From Acholoe squamosa (lineage: Eukaryota > Annelida > Polychaeta > Phyllodocida > Polynoidae), in assembly GCA_949317995.1 (NCBI GenBank), contig OX439040.1, forward strand, positions 22,191,830 through 22,255,829: 64,000 nucleotides of DNA. Reading direction: 5' to 3'. Shown here piece after piece: positions 1-12,540 of the stretch. The stretch's first letter is position 1; every line of letters begins with the position of its first letter. The translations under genes were made by a program, and so were the position numbers. Under the pieces are notes generated by a model, which saw nothing but the letters and a program-made list of their open reading frames with translations, was not told where the DNA came from and searched no databases.

Positions 1-585
1 TGGATGGGTTGATAGGGGTTGGGTCAAGGCAGCCGCCAATAGTGAATCTGATGTCATTTCCACACGTGACTTGGGCATATCCTTGTCATGGACAAACTAT
101 ACAATATGTACATCGCTCAATGTTATAGGTCTTGTTCTCTCTCACTAACTCTTTTTTTTTTGTATCCTCTGATACCATGGAAATAACAAACCTTCATTAG
201 ATTAAATACTAGACTAAAAAGAAAACACAAAAGAAAAAGAAATAGCAGAAACAACACTGGTAAATTTTCTGTGGAGTGCCCCCAGCAACCGAGCACCTCA
301 CATCATGCTATATCTCTGGAACAGCATCCCTCTCCCTCCAAACCCGTCTCCAGGCCCTAACTCTGCTATACCCCATGACTGGGACTACCTCAGATGATTC
401 AATAACATAGAACCATCCCCCACACACATCTAGGGGTCAGGTACTAAAGGTCAAAAGGTCATCAGACAGAAGGGACTGGGTTATGACGTAGGGAGAGGGG
501 AAAGATGGACATAGCGGTGGATTACTTCCAGAAGGAGTTTCAGGGGAAGATGATGTTTACCTTTCTATGAGAGGGTTTTAACCAT
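1..585. other. Non-coding, nothing recognised
   Basis: A/T-rich sequence with a T run near 151 and no frame, splice-bounded exon or repeat structure that I can support. Confidence 0.6.
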
Positions 586-941
586 TTAACCCTTTGAGGT
601 TTGCACATTACTTTAATGTATCATATGACTCCTTTACAACCCAAAGGATCGACATTGCACTCGAAAGGACTGCCTTGGTGCATCAGGACAGCCAAGGACC
701 AATAATCTGGTGGTAGCATGCAGCCCATACAAGCCTAAAAATAATCAAGGCATGATGATTTAATGTAACTTTTTTGGCAATGATGGATGAATACAACCCA
801 TTCATTCATGCATCACACATGATATTGATGTAGTCAATTGAGCATCAGTAATGTGTATACACCACGGATACACCAGAAATGCATTGGTGCATCATAATGA
901 CAAGAGATTCCTTGGCCAACACGACGTCCTTAAGGGGTTAA
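586..941. mobile_element. piggyBac-type MITE (TTAA), copy 1
   Basis: TTAA at both borders, then CCCTTTGAGG and, inverted, CCTTAAGGGG. The interior has several GCATCA/TGATGC palindromic bits as in the copy at 63.8 kb. No open frame. Confidence 0.7.
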
Positions 942-3284
942 ACAGAAGGGAGGTAAGAGGGATGGGTATATGATGATGATAGGTCCACGATGAGTAGTTT
1001 GAAATAGCCATATTGCCTGAATTATGACTGCTTGCCATGAATTATCTCAGGCGTTACAGGGGAGAGGGAGCAGTAGGCCAAGACCAGTCCTTCTTTTCTT
1101 TTCTTTTTTAAATTGTCTAATGACGTAATTTGGTTCTTCAGGATTCCTCAACACAATAATCTACCTCGATGCTTACTCTGCCCCCTCTTGTTTGTAGAGC
1201 AATGTGCATATATGCAAAGTTCTGACATTACACTGTAATTAGTGATTTGATATTCATAGAATTCTCCTCCGTAAATGTACAATCCTGTTGTTCAATAGAT
1301 TAAGTAAAACTGAAACAAAAGAACGGTGCATAAGAAAGGAAAATATGGCTAATGGGTTTCCTTCAAGTCTTGTCATTGTGGGAAATCCAGGTAACCTGTG
1401 GTACGAAATCACCAAACAGCGGGTGATTAAAGGCCTGGACATTTGTCATTTCATCGGAAACTGGGTATCTTTGTCCACAGATCTCTGGAAACCCCAAACC
1501 TAAACAAAGCAGATAGTGTTGGGTTGATGGCTGGAGTGTGGGTACCAGGGAACTTGTTGTCCTCATAACAGATATATATTAAAACACACAATACGCTCTG
1601 TCCTAAAGGGTGCCCTGGGGAAAGGATCAGAAGTATCAGGGATCCTTGGCATCTGAATAAACACTTCACCCTATTCTGGGAAGAAATCTAAGCTTACTCT
1701 TCAACTTGGTATGCTTTTAAGATACCCACCCCATGTTAACCCCATTTTTCCATTGGTGAAAACAAGCCCGTCTTCGCCCCTTGGGGACTATTTGAAAAAT
1801 ATATCTCTTAAACTTAACCTTGATGCATGGAACACCAGAAATGGCCAGTGTCTTTTGATCTGTCCTAAAATATGAGAATGGGCTGTGATTACTTTTGGAG
1901 TGGGAGCTACAAAATTTTAAATTCAACAAAAACACCATTCCCCCAAAGCTGATGGCAAGGAAATCGGGTACCCATTCCTTACCCCTATCTCCTATGAGAA
2001 TTCCCCATGATGGTGCCAGGACAAATTCTGATGATATCAAGAATCCCATTTCAACCACAAAAAGTAATAAAAAGTACCTGCCAACACTACACACATCACA
2101 CCTCAAGGTCTCAGGTCAACTGGTATAAGGTTTCAATGTGATGCCCCAACACAGTCCAGACTACCAACAGGGGGAAACCCAGATGACAGGCGTTGAGTGC
2201 TAGGAAATTCCTGAGGTGGTTGGGGTGAGATAAGTGTGTATGTGTAAGGGGGTGAAGGAGAGGTGAATGGAGCTTGACCCTAAAGAGGTAGTTTCTCCTG
2301 ACCAAATCCACAACTAGCATAGTTGTGCTATTAGGGTACCCACCCCGCCATTTTTCCATTGGTGAAAATAAGCTCTAAATATTGATACTCTAAACGACCA
2401 TAGGAGGATGTAACCTGGCGGGGGGGAGGGGGGCAGGAGTGGTGGTCTGTCTCTCCCCATGGAGTGAAAAAAACCTTTAATATGGCATCTTGACATGCAA
2501 GAACTCTGTGTCACGCTGCTGGCTTTTTGGGTACGTGCTACTTCTAGAAACAAGATGCTACCAGTTAGGCTGTATCACGAGACGATCAGGATAAGGCCAG
2601 GGGTCCACCTAAATCAACAGAGATTTAATAGATCTATTGATGTGTCACTCGAGGGTCTATAGAAAGAAGAGTCATTTCCCGAAAGGGAAATAAAACTATT
2701 GAGTTAAAAATCTCTGGAAAAGTGTAAGAATTCACAGAAAAGTGGCATCTCTCCAGTTGATGTGTTACTGGTCCATCGAACATCCATAAATGACATCATA
2801 TTTACTAAAGAAATGTATGGGAGGCATGAACCCCCTCCCCCTGTTGGAAAACATCATTTGTGAACGGCCCCTTTTGATAGAGGTTATAAAAGCATAACAT
2901 CAATAGGTTGTAGGCTAACACAGAATGCCTGATATAAAGTGAACCCATAATGAAAAGGGTAACATAACATGGTTTGTTTAAAGGACCCAGATAGCATATC
3001 AGCTCTTGTTAACAGGTCTCTGGAGCAGTTAATCCTCATGGCCCGCTGGGTGAGAGAAAGCCTTCATCTTTCATCACTTGGTCTTTAAGCCTAATTAACC
3101 CAACCTGGGCCACACAGAGGTTAATCAATTCCCACTGGCCAAAGGCACATAAAGAAGATAAGGCATAACCACAGATGGAAAACGTGTCTCGCCCCTTACT
3201 TTACCTTCAGGGGTGTGGGAAGAGGTTCATGGTGGGGGGCCATTTCTACCTATCTAACAAAGATCCTCTACCTGTTGCTACTCA
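942..3284. other. Non-coding, minor repeat only
   Basis: Short open frames only. A roughly 45-bp word (TACCCACCCC..CCATTTTTCCATTGGTGAAA) occurs at about 1723-1768 and 2336-2372, a small dispersed repeat. Nothing else recognised. Confidence 0.55.
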
Positions 3285-4455
3285 GCCTGTCTCAGAGTGC
3301 CCCTCTACTTGTCCTAAAGTGCCCCTCTACCTATCTCATAGTGCCCGTGTACCTGTCTCACAGTGCCCCTCTATCTGTCCCACAGTGCCCCTCTACCTGT
3401 CCCACAGTGCCCCTCTACCTGTCTCACACTGGCCCTTTGTCTATCTCACAGTGCCCCTCTACCTATCCCTCTACCTGTCTCACAGTGCCCCTCTGCCTGT
3501 CTCACAGTGCCCCTCTGCCTGTCTCACAGTGCCCCTCTACCTGTCTCATGGTGCCCCTCTGCCTGTCTCACAGTGCCCTTCTGCATGTCTCACAGTGCCC
3601 CTCTGCCTATCTCACAGTGCCCTTCTGCCTGTCCCCAGTGCCCTTCTACCTATCCCACAGTGCCGCTCTACCTGTCTCACAGTGCCCCTCTACCTGGCCC
3701 ACAGTGCCCCTCTACCTGGCCCACAGTGCCCCTCTACCTGGCCCACAGTGCCCCTCTACCTGGCCCACATTGCCCCTCTACCTGTCCCACATTGCCCTCT
3801 ACCTGCCCCACAGTGCCCCTCTACCTGTCCCACATTGCCCCTCTACCTGCCCCACAGTGCCCCTCTACCTGTCCCACAGTGCCCCTCTGCCTGTCTCACT
3901 GTACTCCTCTAGGAAACATTCAACAATTACGTCACTGCTTAGGGGGTGCTCTATATGTTCCATACAAAAACAGTGACAAGAGGGTGGGTGGGTCCTGAAA
4001 AATGCCTAAATACCGGTGGCATAACTGTTGAACATTCCCCTAACAGTTCCATAGTGCCCCTCTACCTGGCCCACAGTGCCCCTCTACCTGGCCCACAGTG
4101 CCCCTCTACCTGGCCCACATTGCCCCTCTACCTGTCCCACATTGCCCTCTACCTGCCCCACAGTGCCCCTCTACCTGTCCCACATTGCCCCTCTACCTGC
4201 CCCACAGTGCCCCTCTACCTGTCCCACAGTGCCCCTCTACCTGTCTCACTGTACTCCTCTAGGAAACATTCAACAATTACGTCACTGCTTAGGGGGTGCT
4301 CTATATGTTCCATACAAAAACAGTGACAAGAGGGTGGGTGGGTCCTGGAAAATGCCTAAATACCGGTGGCATAACTGTTGAACATTCCCCTAACAGTTCC
4401 ATAGTGCCCCTCTACGTGTCCCACAGTGTCCCTCTACCTGTCTCCCAGTTCCCTT
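3285..4455 (+). repeat. 22-bp minisatellite with 350-bp higher-order duplication
   Basis: Consensus unit CCCCTCTACCTGTCCCACAG plus TG, tens of copies, with regional variants (CTGTCTCAC, CTGGCCCAC, CTGCCCCAC). The blocks 3701-4050 and 4051-4400 are copies of each other with only a few differences, including about 150 bases of non-repeat sequence. All three frames are open across the array because 22 is not a multiple of 3 and stops are rare. These are not genes. Confidence 0.95.
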
Positions 4456-5053
4456 ACCCTATCTAGCACTACACCTCTACCCTAATCTTGCACTGCCCCT
4501 TACCTGTCTTACACCCTGCTCTACCTACTGAATTACCCTCTGCCCCCTTCTCCCCAACCTTCTCCCATTCCCAACACCCATCAGAAGGTTATTACGCTTG
4601 TACCCTCAGGCTTCCTCACACATCAAGTCGATGCACGCCAGGTACTAGATAAGCACATGTCCTGCAGAGAATGATGGCGTCCGATAACGGCGCCATATGG
4701 CTCTCCCAAATTCTGTGATTTCTGAAATTGCTGCCTGGAGATAAGATAAAAGATTAGACGGGGTGAGTCTGGCGGTAATACTTTATAATGTGTTTACAGC
4801 TTTGGGTACAGTTTGCAGAGGTGCAGTTAACTAGTTGCACCTGGAGTTTGCCATATCATAAAGTACAGGCAGTCCAGACAGTCCCAGGAGGACATGGTGG
4901 TGATATGGTAATATAGGCCGAGAAAGGGGGGGGGGTAGAGCTCATCCTTCTTGATTTTTCTTGCAATTTCATATTTCATGGGTTACATAATCTGTCAAAA
5001 GGGTCAGAACTCTTCATCACTGGTATTATGTCTATATTTCCTATGATACCTAG
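4456..5053. other. Minisatellite edge and unique sequence
   Basis: The first 80 bases are worn minisatellite units (CTACCT, CACTGCCCC). The remainder shows no feature beyond a run of ten G near 4926. Confidence 0.5.
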
Positions 5054-5064
5054 TTATCTAATCC

Positions 5065-5248
5065 CGGGCTTCCCTAGCCCACTTAAAAGGGTCTATATCT
5101 CCTCTTTCCTATCCCCTCGGGATGTGTGTGGTGCACATATGCATGGGCACTGACACATTCCCCTGTGAAATTGTGTAATGAAGTTCTTGCCATGAATATG
5201 ACCTTAGCTGTCGAAATGGCGTTAAACATCTATTACTCACTCACTCAC
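5065..5248 (+). mobile_element. SINE-like retroposon, copy 1
   Basis: About 184 bp from CGGGCTTCCCTAGCCC to a (TCAC)n tail after GGCGTTAAACATCTATTAC. Flanked by an 11-bp perfect target duplication TTATCTAATCC (5054-5064 and 5049-5059 on the far side, immediately after the tail), which marks target-primed insertion. One of five copies here with the same 5' end. A hAT-type MITE landed 20 bases beyond its tail. Confidence 0.88.
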
Positions 5249-5267
5249 TTATCTAATCCATGTATCT

Positions 5268-5417
5268 CAGGGGCGTAGGAAGCAAATTTTTATTGGGGGG
5301 CCCAGGGGTCTCGGTTGGGGGGGGGCTGCTATATTTTTATATAGGCTTATATAGGAAACCTCCTCATTACTGGGGGGGAAGGCCCCCCTGCCCCCCTTTT
5401 TTTTTCCTACGCCCCTG
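5268..5417. mobile_element. hAT-type MITE, family A, copy 1
   Basis: 150 bp with inverted ends CAGGGGCGTAGGAA and TTCCTACGCCCCTG. A 5-bp (6 if the end base is shared) duplication TATCT flanks it. The interior contains a G run and a palindromic TATATAGGCTTATATAGG centre. No coding capacity. Confidence 0.85.
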
Positions 5418-6548
5418 TATCTAGAGAAGTCAATCTTATATGACACACAAATGATAGCTAACAAATGAGGGACATGGGCAGTGTAATTCATATAATTATA
5501 ATTTTAACATTATTTTTTGACATACATGAAGTAATGCATGTACGACCCCCCCCCCCCAACCAACCAATAAAAAGAAGAAGAGAGAAATTAATGCTATTCG
5601 ACTGATTAATAAAGATCCATAAAGATTTGATCTTCTACAAACTACATTATTTGTACCGATATGATCACCTGATGGGAACTATAATCTAAATTATACTTCC
5701 TACTGCTTGATATTTATGAAAATGGTAGCAATGATTATTATGATCTACTCCCATGGACGAGGTCTGGGAGCAAGTTTAAATAAACTATCACTGAATGACA
5801 TTGGATACAGGGGAATCAAAACAAACACTATCATACTGAGGGACCAACAAATGGAAGTGAGACGGAGATAGACTAGATCTAGCCCCCAAAGTGATGATTA
5901 TTCTTTAATATTTCTAACTATGGTATGCTAAACAGCATTGCAGTGAGCACCACCTCAAAACCTTAGGCTATCCTAACATTTATGATGTATATGTATCACG
6001 GCAAGTGTGTTGTACATGCTATACACACAGTCTTATCTACTAAGAATCAGGGTAGGAATTAGACACAAGGAACAATTGATAAGGTGGAATACGATTGAAG
6101 AGAAATCGATCAGATTGGTTCCACTCTGACAGATAAACATAAACCAACCTAAGTTACTGACTGTGCATGCACCAATGAGATTTCTAGCTTGGGAGTCGTA
6201 GTGACACCAAGGACTTGACCATGTCTATGGACTGAGGTGTCCACACACTACTTCATACCCTACATGTATGTGAAGAACGTTGATGCTGACGTGGTTCTGA
6301 CCTTATGACCTGTGTGACCAGCCAAAGGCACATCTGTGTACGATAAATTTCATTCACACCTAAGGATGCGGAACTCATGCTGTGGTGGCTAAGTGAGTGG
6401 CTTAGATGTGGTTTCACCAGTCATTGCAGGGAGCAACATCAAGCACCATGTAGCAATTCCTAACGGCACTGATAAAAGAAGTGCATTGACCTACTGCATC
6501 CAGCACCTGGGCCACAGATGGACATCAAAACTAAAGTTGTTTAGAAGC
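5418..6548. other. Non-coding, nothing recognised
   Basis: Contains a run of 11 C near 5547 and otherwise unstructured A/T-rich sequence. Confidence 0.55.
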
Positions 6549-6550
6549 TA

Positions 6551-6758
6551 CACTGTAAAAAAACAGCTGTTGAATCTACCAGGGATCCTCGTAAAACCGA
6601 AGAGTGAACCACCGTAGCTGCATTGCAGTGTACTTTTTACAAGAAGCCCCAGGTGGCAGTTTAGTTGTACCAGGAATCTCTGTGAAAATTATGATGGATC
6701 TCTGGCAACTTTGGGACAAGGAAGTCACCGTCATTTTAATGATATTCTTTTTACAGTG
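6551..6758. mobile_element. MITE with TA duplication, family E, copy 1
   Basis: 208 bp with CACTGTAAAAAAA at one end and TTTTTACAGTG at the other, TA on both sides. A 74-codon open frame across it is fortuitous. Confidence 0.75.
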
Positions 6759-6760
6759 TA

Positions 6761-8125
6761 CGATTTGCTCTAATGGATATTTTGATCTTTTTCAGATTAT
6801 ATAGTCAGCGAATCCAAAGATGGCTTTGGATGTTCTTGATTTTCTTAACTAACAGAACTACATAAATACATGTATTTTGATTATAGTAAATACACTTGTA
6901 CATCAACACATATATACTCCACTATATCGACTGATGGACCCAATAGCCTGAGTCAAATGACTGTTTTCTTTTCTTTTCAACTATTTCATCGGGGTACCCA
7001 TGGACATGGGAGCAACGGCAACAATTTGTGTACGTGTACCTGGGATTGATCTATAACAAGGTAACAATACCCCAAAACCTGTCTAATATCCTCTTTTTAT
7101 TATCGGATGATGGTTTTTCACAACATTATTGTGTTCATCATCATGTCTATTGTGTCAGTATTAACTCATATTTCCTTCTACATGCTATAGGAAACTGGCC
7201 TATACCATGTAATTGCTATAGGAAACTGGCCTATACCATGTAATTGCTATAGGAAACTGGCCTATACCATGTAATTGCTATAGGAAACTGGCCTATACCA
7301 TGTAATTGCTATAGGAAACTGGCCTATACCATGTAATTGCTATAGGAAACTGGCCTATACCATGTTATTGCTATAGGAAACTGGCCTATACCATGTTTTA
7401 TTATGATGGCAATGGTTTAGCTGTCGGGTTCTGGCCTTGAGAGAGGCCATAACCACAATACTTAATGTTACTTATTAGGAAATGTGTCATTTAATCACAG
7501 ATTGATAATCTCTGGCTGATCCTATTTCTGTTTCCTAGAATGAAACAAGATAATATGAACAAACTTGATACAACACTAAAACATCGTCATGTTCTTCTGA
7601 TATTAAACCAAGTTAAATGTTTTGAGTAATAATGAATCAAACATGAGTCTATAGGAAGTGTGGTATCTGTTTTTAACTTTACTCAGCAGATTGGTTTTGT
7701 ATGGTCATGTACATCACATATGATATCCGATCCCATCATCACGCTGATTTAATCCTATCAGACCACTCACCGAGCCCTGACGCCACTTCCACTTCAGTTG
7801 TAACTGGTACATGGATAGGTTTACCTGGGCCCATTTTCACACCATTTTCATGTGGCCATAGCAACAGGTGAGAAGGAGGCTGAGATGCGGTAAATGATTG
7901 GATACTCCTCCCCTCCTTCTACCCTCCAGTGCCTTACCTGACCTCAGGTGACCATCCAGGGTCTGACCTCTCAGGTAAGGGGGCAGTAAACCATTAAGGA
8001 CCACACGATGTCTTCCCAGTTCCAGCACATTACTTGCTCAGCATGATGCGCCAATGCAGTAGTACTGATGAGTAAACTGACCAGCAATGCATTACTGTTT
8101 TTGGGTGTGTATCATGCCCCTATTA
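6761..8125. other. Non-coding outside the 31-bp tandem repeat
   Basis: Apart from the array at 7184-7396, 7860-8080 resembles part of 15190-15480 (TGGTGATCC..GGTAAG, CCATTAAGGACCACACGATG against CCCTTAAGGGCCACACAGTG), so it is likely a worn piece of the TTAA-type MITE family. Confidence 0.45.
7184..7396 (+). repeat. 31-bp tandem repeat, seven copies
   Basis: Unit GCTATAGGAAACTGGCCTAT plus ACCATGTAATT. Copies start at 7184, 7215, 7246, 7277, 7308, 7339 and 7370, almost identical, so recently expanded. CTATAGG and CCTATAC make each unit partly palindromic. Confidence 0.96.
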
Positions 8126-8263
8126 CAGGGGCGTAGGAAAGGGGGGCAGGGGGCCTGGGCCCCCAGTAATGAGGAGGTTCCCTATATAAGCCTATATAAA
8201 AATATAGCAGCCCCCAACCGAGACCCCTGGGCCCCCAATAAAAATTTGCTTCCTATGCCCCTG
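8126..8263. mobile_element. hAT-type MITE, family A, copy 2
   Basis: 138 bp, same family inserted in the opposite orientation, with ends CAGGGGCGTAGGAA and CCTATGCCCCTG. Flanked by CTATTA on both sides. It sits directly beside the LINE fragment. Confidence 0.85.
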
Positions 8264-8269
8264 CTATTA

Positions 8270-8945
8270 ACAGTATGCATGCATCATGTCCAGTGTTGGC
8301 CGCTTACAACTTATGCAGAATCATTGCCTACGGTTATGTCTTCGAATCTTTAATACTCGGGATATATCTATATACGATCTCCATGTTAGAACTTACATGA
8401 AAATGCTAAAGGTTAGACGTGATAAGAACTTATTATCTATGATGTATGATGTTTCTTGTGATCCAAACTGTGTCAAACTCCCTGCCAGGAACTTGCGCGG
8501 CAATGTTAAAAAACAGTTAAAGGTATCCAGATCTAGGTGTTTGACGTATGATAAGTCACCACTGTACAGGGGATGTGTCCTTTGGGACAAATTGGATGCA
8601 AATACTCAGCAGATAGGCAGTAAGAAAGAATTCATGAACAAAATCTGAATGTATTTGGTGTATAACCGTCACTTGATAGACTACGCAATTATTTTTGAAA
8701 GATGTAATATATATGCTGCCTGCGGATAATCGACTTGTGCAAATCATGGTGATACATACAGCCCCTAAGAGGCTTTAGTTATGTCTTTAGTAATATCGTA
8801 ATGATCTACACCCAAAATGATGCCTGCCTGATGTAACTTTGTACAACCTGATTGAGCGCTACACTATTTCTTTCCTGTTGCCGTGTTTTGGCCGATCTGA
8901 AAAACGTACATGTATGATTTCTGCCAATAAACTTGTTAAAACTCA
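8270..8945 (+). mobile_element. LINE 3' fragment (reverse transcriptase C-terminus and 3' UTR)
   Basis: An open frame at 8286-8648 reads RLQLMQNHCLRLCLRI, then LHVRTYMKMLKVRRDKNLL and SPLYRGCVLWDKL, the pattern of the region just after the RT core in non-LTR retrotransposons, ending in a stop. About 300 bases of non-coding sequence follow, to CCAATAAACTTGTTAAAA, which resembles a LINE 3' end. It is 5'-truncated; the hAT MITE lies just upstream. Clade not determinable. Confidence 0.65.
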
Positions 8946-9992
8946 AAACTCAATCCTCATTGGCCATTATGTATTTATTGTTGTAAATGAGGAGACTGGG
9001 GATATACGTCTCAAGTCATTGCTGGTCGAGTTAGCCTCTCTTTATTGAACAATAAGCGTGTAACATTTTGGCGCCCTCAATATTGTCCTTTTGGTTTGCT
9101 ACATTTCCAACATTAATGCACTATGTGTCACTGTAAGGGTTGCTGATGACTTGTGCAGCGTCCAACAGGTGTGGTGGGTGTGTTGAAGGCATTAGTTACA
9201 GGTGTGTTCATCATACACCCATAGAGGTTATCACCTGCACAGGTGATCAGGGGCTTACAGGTGAGACAAACTGATAGGCCCTTTATCACATATCCACTTC
9301 TGCATTATCATCTACAGTGGGGCTCATGATTTTCACAGCTGTCCTACACTTACAGAATCTTCAGATCCAACAGTGGCCCAGGAGCAAGAGGGAACCTATT
9401 CTTGCCAAGCGGGTCAATTATTTTCTAAATCACGTTTTGGCCCTCATGAGTATTGCTGGGCATGGAAATGCTACTCAGTTGCAGATCGAGAAGAGGTTTG
9501 GGGGGCAAGTGCCCCCCCCCCCTCCCTCTAAAGAAAATTGACCTTGGACGCTTTTTTTAAACTATAGGAAAAGCGCCCTCTCTAGACCAAATTTTCTTGG
9601 CTGTGCCCCCCCCTCTCATTGGAAAGAAGTTTGTAGCACTCCTTTTTAATAGAAAATGAATACAGACTTTCTGAATATGATTATCGGTATCGATAACATT
9701 GTGTCCCCTCCTGGAAGGACTTAATGGAATAAAGTAGATGTAATCGATCTTATACTGGGGACGTCCAACACCAACACCACCAGCACAAATATTTTGACCA
9801 AACTCCACTACCACTGCCAGGAAGCTATAGTGACTATAGTAAGCTGGAGGTATACTTCCGTCTAACCTTAAACGATAAATTTCTATAAATTTGGCCATGA
9901 TGATTCATCAGTGTATGGCATGGGAAAACGTGATATGTATACCGATGATGAAAACGCGAAAAGAGGAGTCATTTCATGTTTTCCCGTATACA
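8946..9992. other. Non-coding, nothing certain
   Basis: A G/C-run hairpin-like stretch at 9497-9615 (GGTTTGGGGGGCAAG, then runs of C) may be a MITE remnant. Repeated CACCTG/CAGGTG words at 9165-9265. No gene. Confidence 0.45.
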
Positions 9993-9994
9993 TA

Positions 9995-10213
9995 CCGTAA
10001 ATCCCCGGTCATAAGCCGGATTTTTTTTTCTATTTTGGGCCCAAACCGGCTTCTAAATTTTTCCCAAAGTCCCCCCCGGCTTATGACTGGGTTTTTTTTA
10101 CTATAGAATAAAGAGAAAATGGGAAAATTTGACACCAAAACCAGCTTATAGGATTTCCCTGAACTCACCCCCCGGCTTATGACCGGGGCCGGCTTATGAC
10201 CGGGGATTTACGG
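9995..10213. mobile_element. MITE with TA duplication, family B
   Basis: 219 bp with inverted ends CCGTAAATCCCCGGTCATAA and TTATGACCGGGGATTTACGG, flanked by TA (9993-9994, 10214-10215). Internal extra copies of CCGGCTTATGACCGGGG. Typical of Tc1/mariner or pogo-type targets. Confidence 0.87.
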
Positions 10214-10316
10214 TAATTATAGAGAGGTATGATAGATGATACATAACGATTTGTAGTTGATAAAACAAAGACAATGAATACTTTTAGTGGGAAATCTTGT
10301 CAAATCTTGTAATTTT

Positions 10317-10500
10317 TTAACAAGAGGGGGGCCTGGGGGGTTTGCGTGCGGGCGCGCGAAAAAAAATGCAGACCCCCCATAAGGAACGAAAATCGCGCGC
10401 GAACGTACCCTTTTAACCTATATAATGCGCTGGGTTTTCCACTGGGATAATTATGACCCCCCCCCCCTCAAACCCACCAGCCCCCCCCCCCCGTTGTTAA
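10317..10500. mobile_element. C-rich MITE, family F, copy 2
   Basis: AACAAGAGGGGGGCCTGGGG to CCCGTTGTTAA. CCTTTTAACCTATA, GGGTTTTCCACTG and TGATCACTCCCT blocks match 20534-20880. A worn end of the same family is seen near 38860-38915. Confidence 0.6.
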
Positions 10501-11961
10501 AAAATGATCACTCCCTAAGTTTCCTTAGATTTAGTCCAGAAGCACATAAAATTATTATTATTGACTGGAACTTTAAAAAGCTTATGAGTCTGCTCTCATG
10601 CTTTGAAGCCCACACCACTCATGTGTCTTCAGTACTTTTCAGTAAATGATATAATAATTAATCATCTATTTGTACCCCTATATTTGGGTCACCATGTCAA
10701 TTATTTTTCCATTGGAGCCAGACACTTCTCAATGTTTCAAATCTTAGGCATCTTTTAGGGACCCTCAACTCTATCTTTAAAAGTTTTCAGACTATCGAAA
10801 CATACTTCAAGCCTTTTTTCTGTCAAATTTTAACCATACTGATGAAAATCGATAGAATCGACCGTGATGCAGGAAGGAACAGACAGGGTCTTTAGCCTAG
10901 GAACTACTTCACATGCGGAAAACAAACTGTCATAACACAGTAGACATAAAATGATGATCACAGCGTTCAGCATCCTTCTTCCTACAATGATATCAGCCTC
11001 ATAAATCTCCATCCTCAGCTTCACCCAGACACCCAGACAAGGATATTCATCATGCTAGGTTTTTATCATACACCCACGGTAACATATTGAAAGACAGCTA
11101 TCTGCCTATGAGTAGGGTTTGAACAAAGGAACACATATTTATCATACCCAAAATCAATAATGTGAGTGGAAGTTGACTGGATTGATTGTTCACTGATCTA
11201 AACACCATCTTTCTTCTTTTTTTTTTTAGAATCTGGTAATCACTGGTCAACCCAATTTGGTGATCACCCAGGCAGAGGTGTCAGAAATGCTATCGGATCA
11301 ATGACAAGTACCTTTTAGAAGAAACATGATTATGTACTATCTGTGACCCATTTTTGGAGGCAATCATATTCTAGATTTAACCTAATCCTTTGCTGTTTAT
11401 CACATCTAAATTCTGTAAAACATGCAATGCTTTTTGTGGATTCAATGAAAGCCATAGCCTAACTGAGGTTTTCCTTTCGATAGGGACAGTGTAATGGGTT
11501 GTTCTTGATGTAGAACTGATGTTTGGCAGCCCCTGACAGCAGCCCTTGTGTTCTACATTGGATCCAACACATTAAGACTACCATTAGCAAGCGAAAGGTC
11601 ATAAAGGTCATACAAAGAGGGCACCACGTCGTTAGTACAGGCTCTCCCCACCAGGTGTTCCTAGTAAAAACATAGGGCGCGGGTCGACTAAAACTGATGA
11701 GTCAGACCCATTGCAACGGGCACAGAAGGGCTAGAGTTTAGGGACTCTGTTTGGGGATGTGGAGTCGTTTTGTGGTGTTACGGTGTATACTCCATCTGCA
11801 TATTAGGATGGAAATTGTCAGAGGTGCGAATTTTAAGGTAGTCCCTTTTTACTGCTGGGTATGTTCTCAGTTAACTGTTTTAGGGTACAAAACGTCGGAA
11901 AGGTATTTGTTAATAATTGCGTTAAGAATAATACAAAAAGTTGACATTTTAACCATGCACT
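10501..11961. other. Non-coding, nothing recognised
   Basis: Short frames only, no repeat structure seen. Confidence 0.55.
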
Positions 11962-12540
11962 GAGTTTTGAACGTGCAGCGGGTTTTGACCATGCTGATTG
12001 ATCTGATTGCCGGGAAATGACCGCACACCGGGTTTTGACCACTCCAGACTGCCGGGAAATGACCGCGCACCGGGTTTTGACTGCACTCGACTATCAGGAA
12101 ATACACCTTGTGCATAGGGCACACCTAGCCTTTGTATATGTGAGAAAAAAAAAGAATATCATAACTTTGGCTCTATACAAAATATTTTCAATATATAAAA
12201 ACCTTTAGCCATCTCAGGGCTTCCCCAATCCCTCTTTATCACTGTGTCGGAACAGAGTAGTATTCGGAACATTCATAGAAAAACCTACCCTAAATTATTC
12301 TGCTTCTATGAAGCATACTAGGGCTCCATATTTGCATATAAGACACGCATTATCACTGAGTTATGTAATAAACTGATAAGGCTAATGACTGTGACCAGGT
12401 GTGTGGGAATAATCAGGTGCGGTGAAAACACGGTATGTGGTCATCTCCCGGCAGTGGGGCGCAGTCAAAACCCTGTGCGCGGTCATTTCCAGGTAGTGGG
12501 ACGCGGTCAATACCCGGCGCGGTCAAAACCCAGCAAAACA
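11962..12540. repeat. Inverted-repeat composite built of GGGTTTTGACC units
   Basis: Left block (about 11962-12100) holds three units of CCGGGTTTTGACC plus GCCGGGAAATGACCG. The right block (about 12410-12535) holds the inverse, CGCGGTCAAAACCC and GCGGTCATTTCC. A decayed family C MITE lies between. Origin unclear, possibly a foldback element. Confidence 0.6.
12095..12360. mobile_element. Decayed family C MITE
   Basis: CATAGGGCACACCTAGCC, GTGAGAAAAAAAAAGAATATC, CATAACTTTGGCT and a final CATATAAGACACGC follow the order of the family C copy at 22.2 kb, but the ends are eroded. It lies in the middle of the inverted-repeat composite at 11962-12540. Confidence 0.6.

Noticed and set aside
3175-4381. 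Several long overlapping open frames (101-253 codons) rich in Pro, Ser, Leu and Cys
   Set aside because: They are translations of the 22-bp minisatellite in all frames, where stops happen to be rare; no start context, splice signal or domain.
7184-7396. Possible CRISPR-like array
   Set aside because: Units are contiguous 31-bp tandem copies without unique spacers, in a eukaryotic context.
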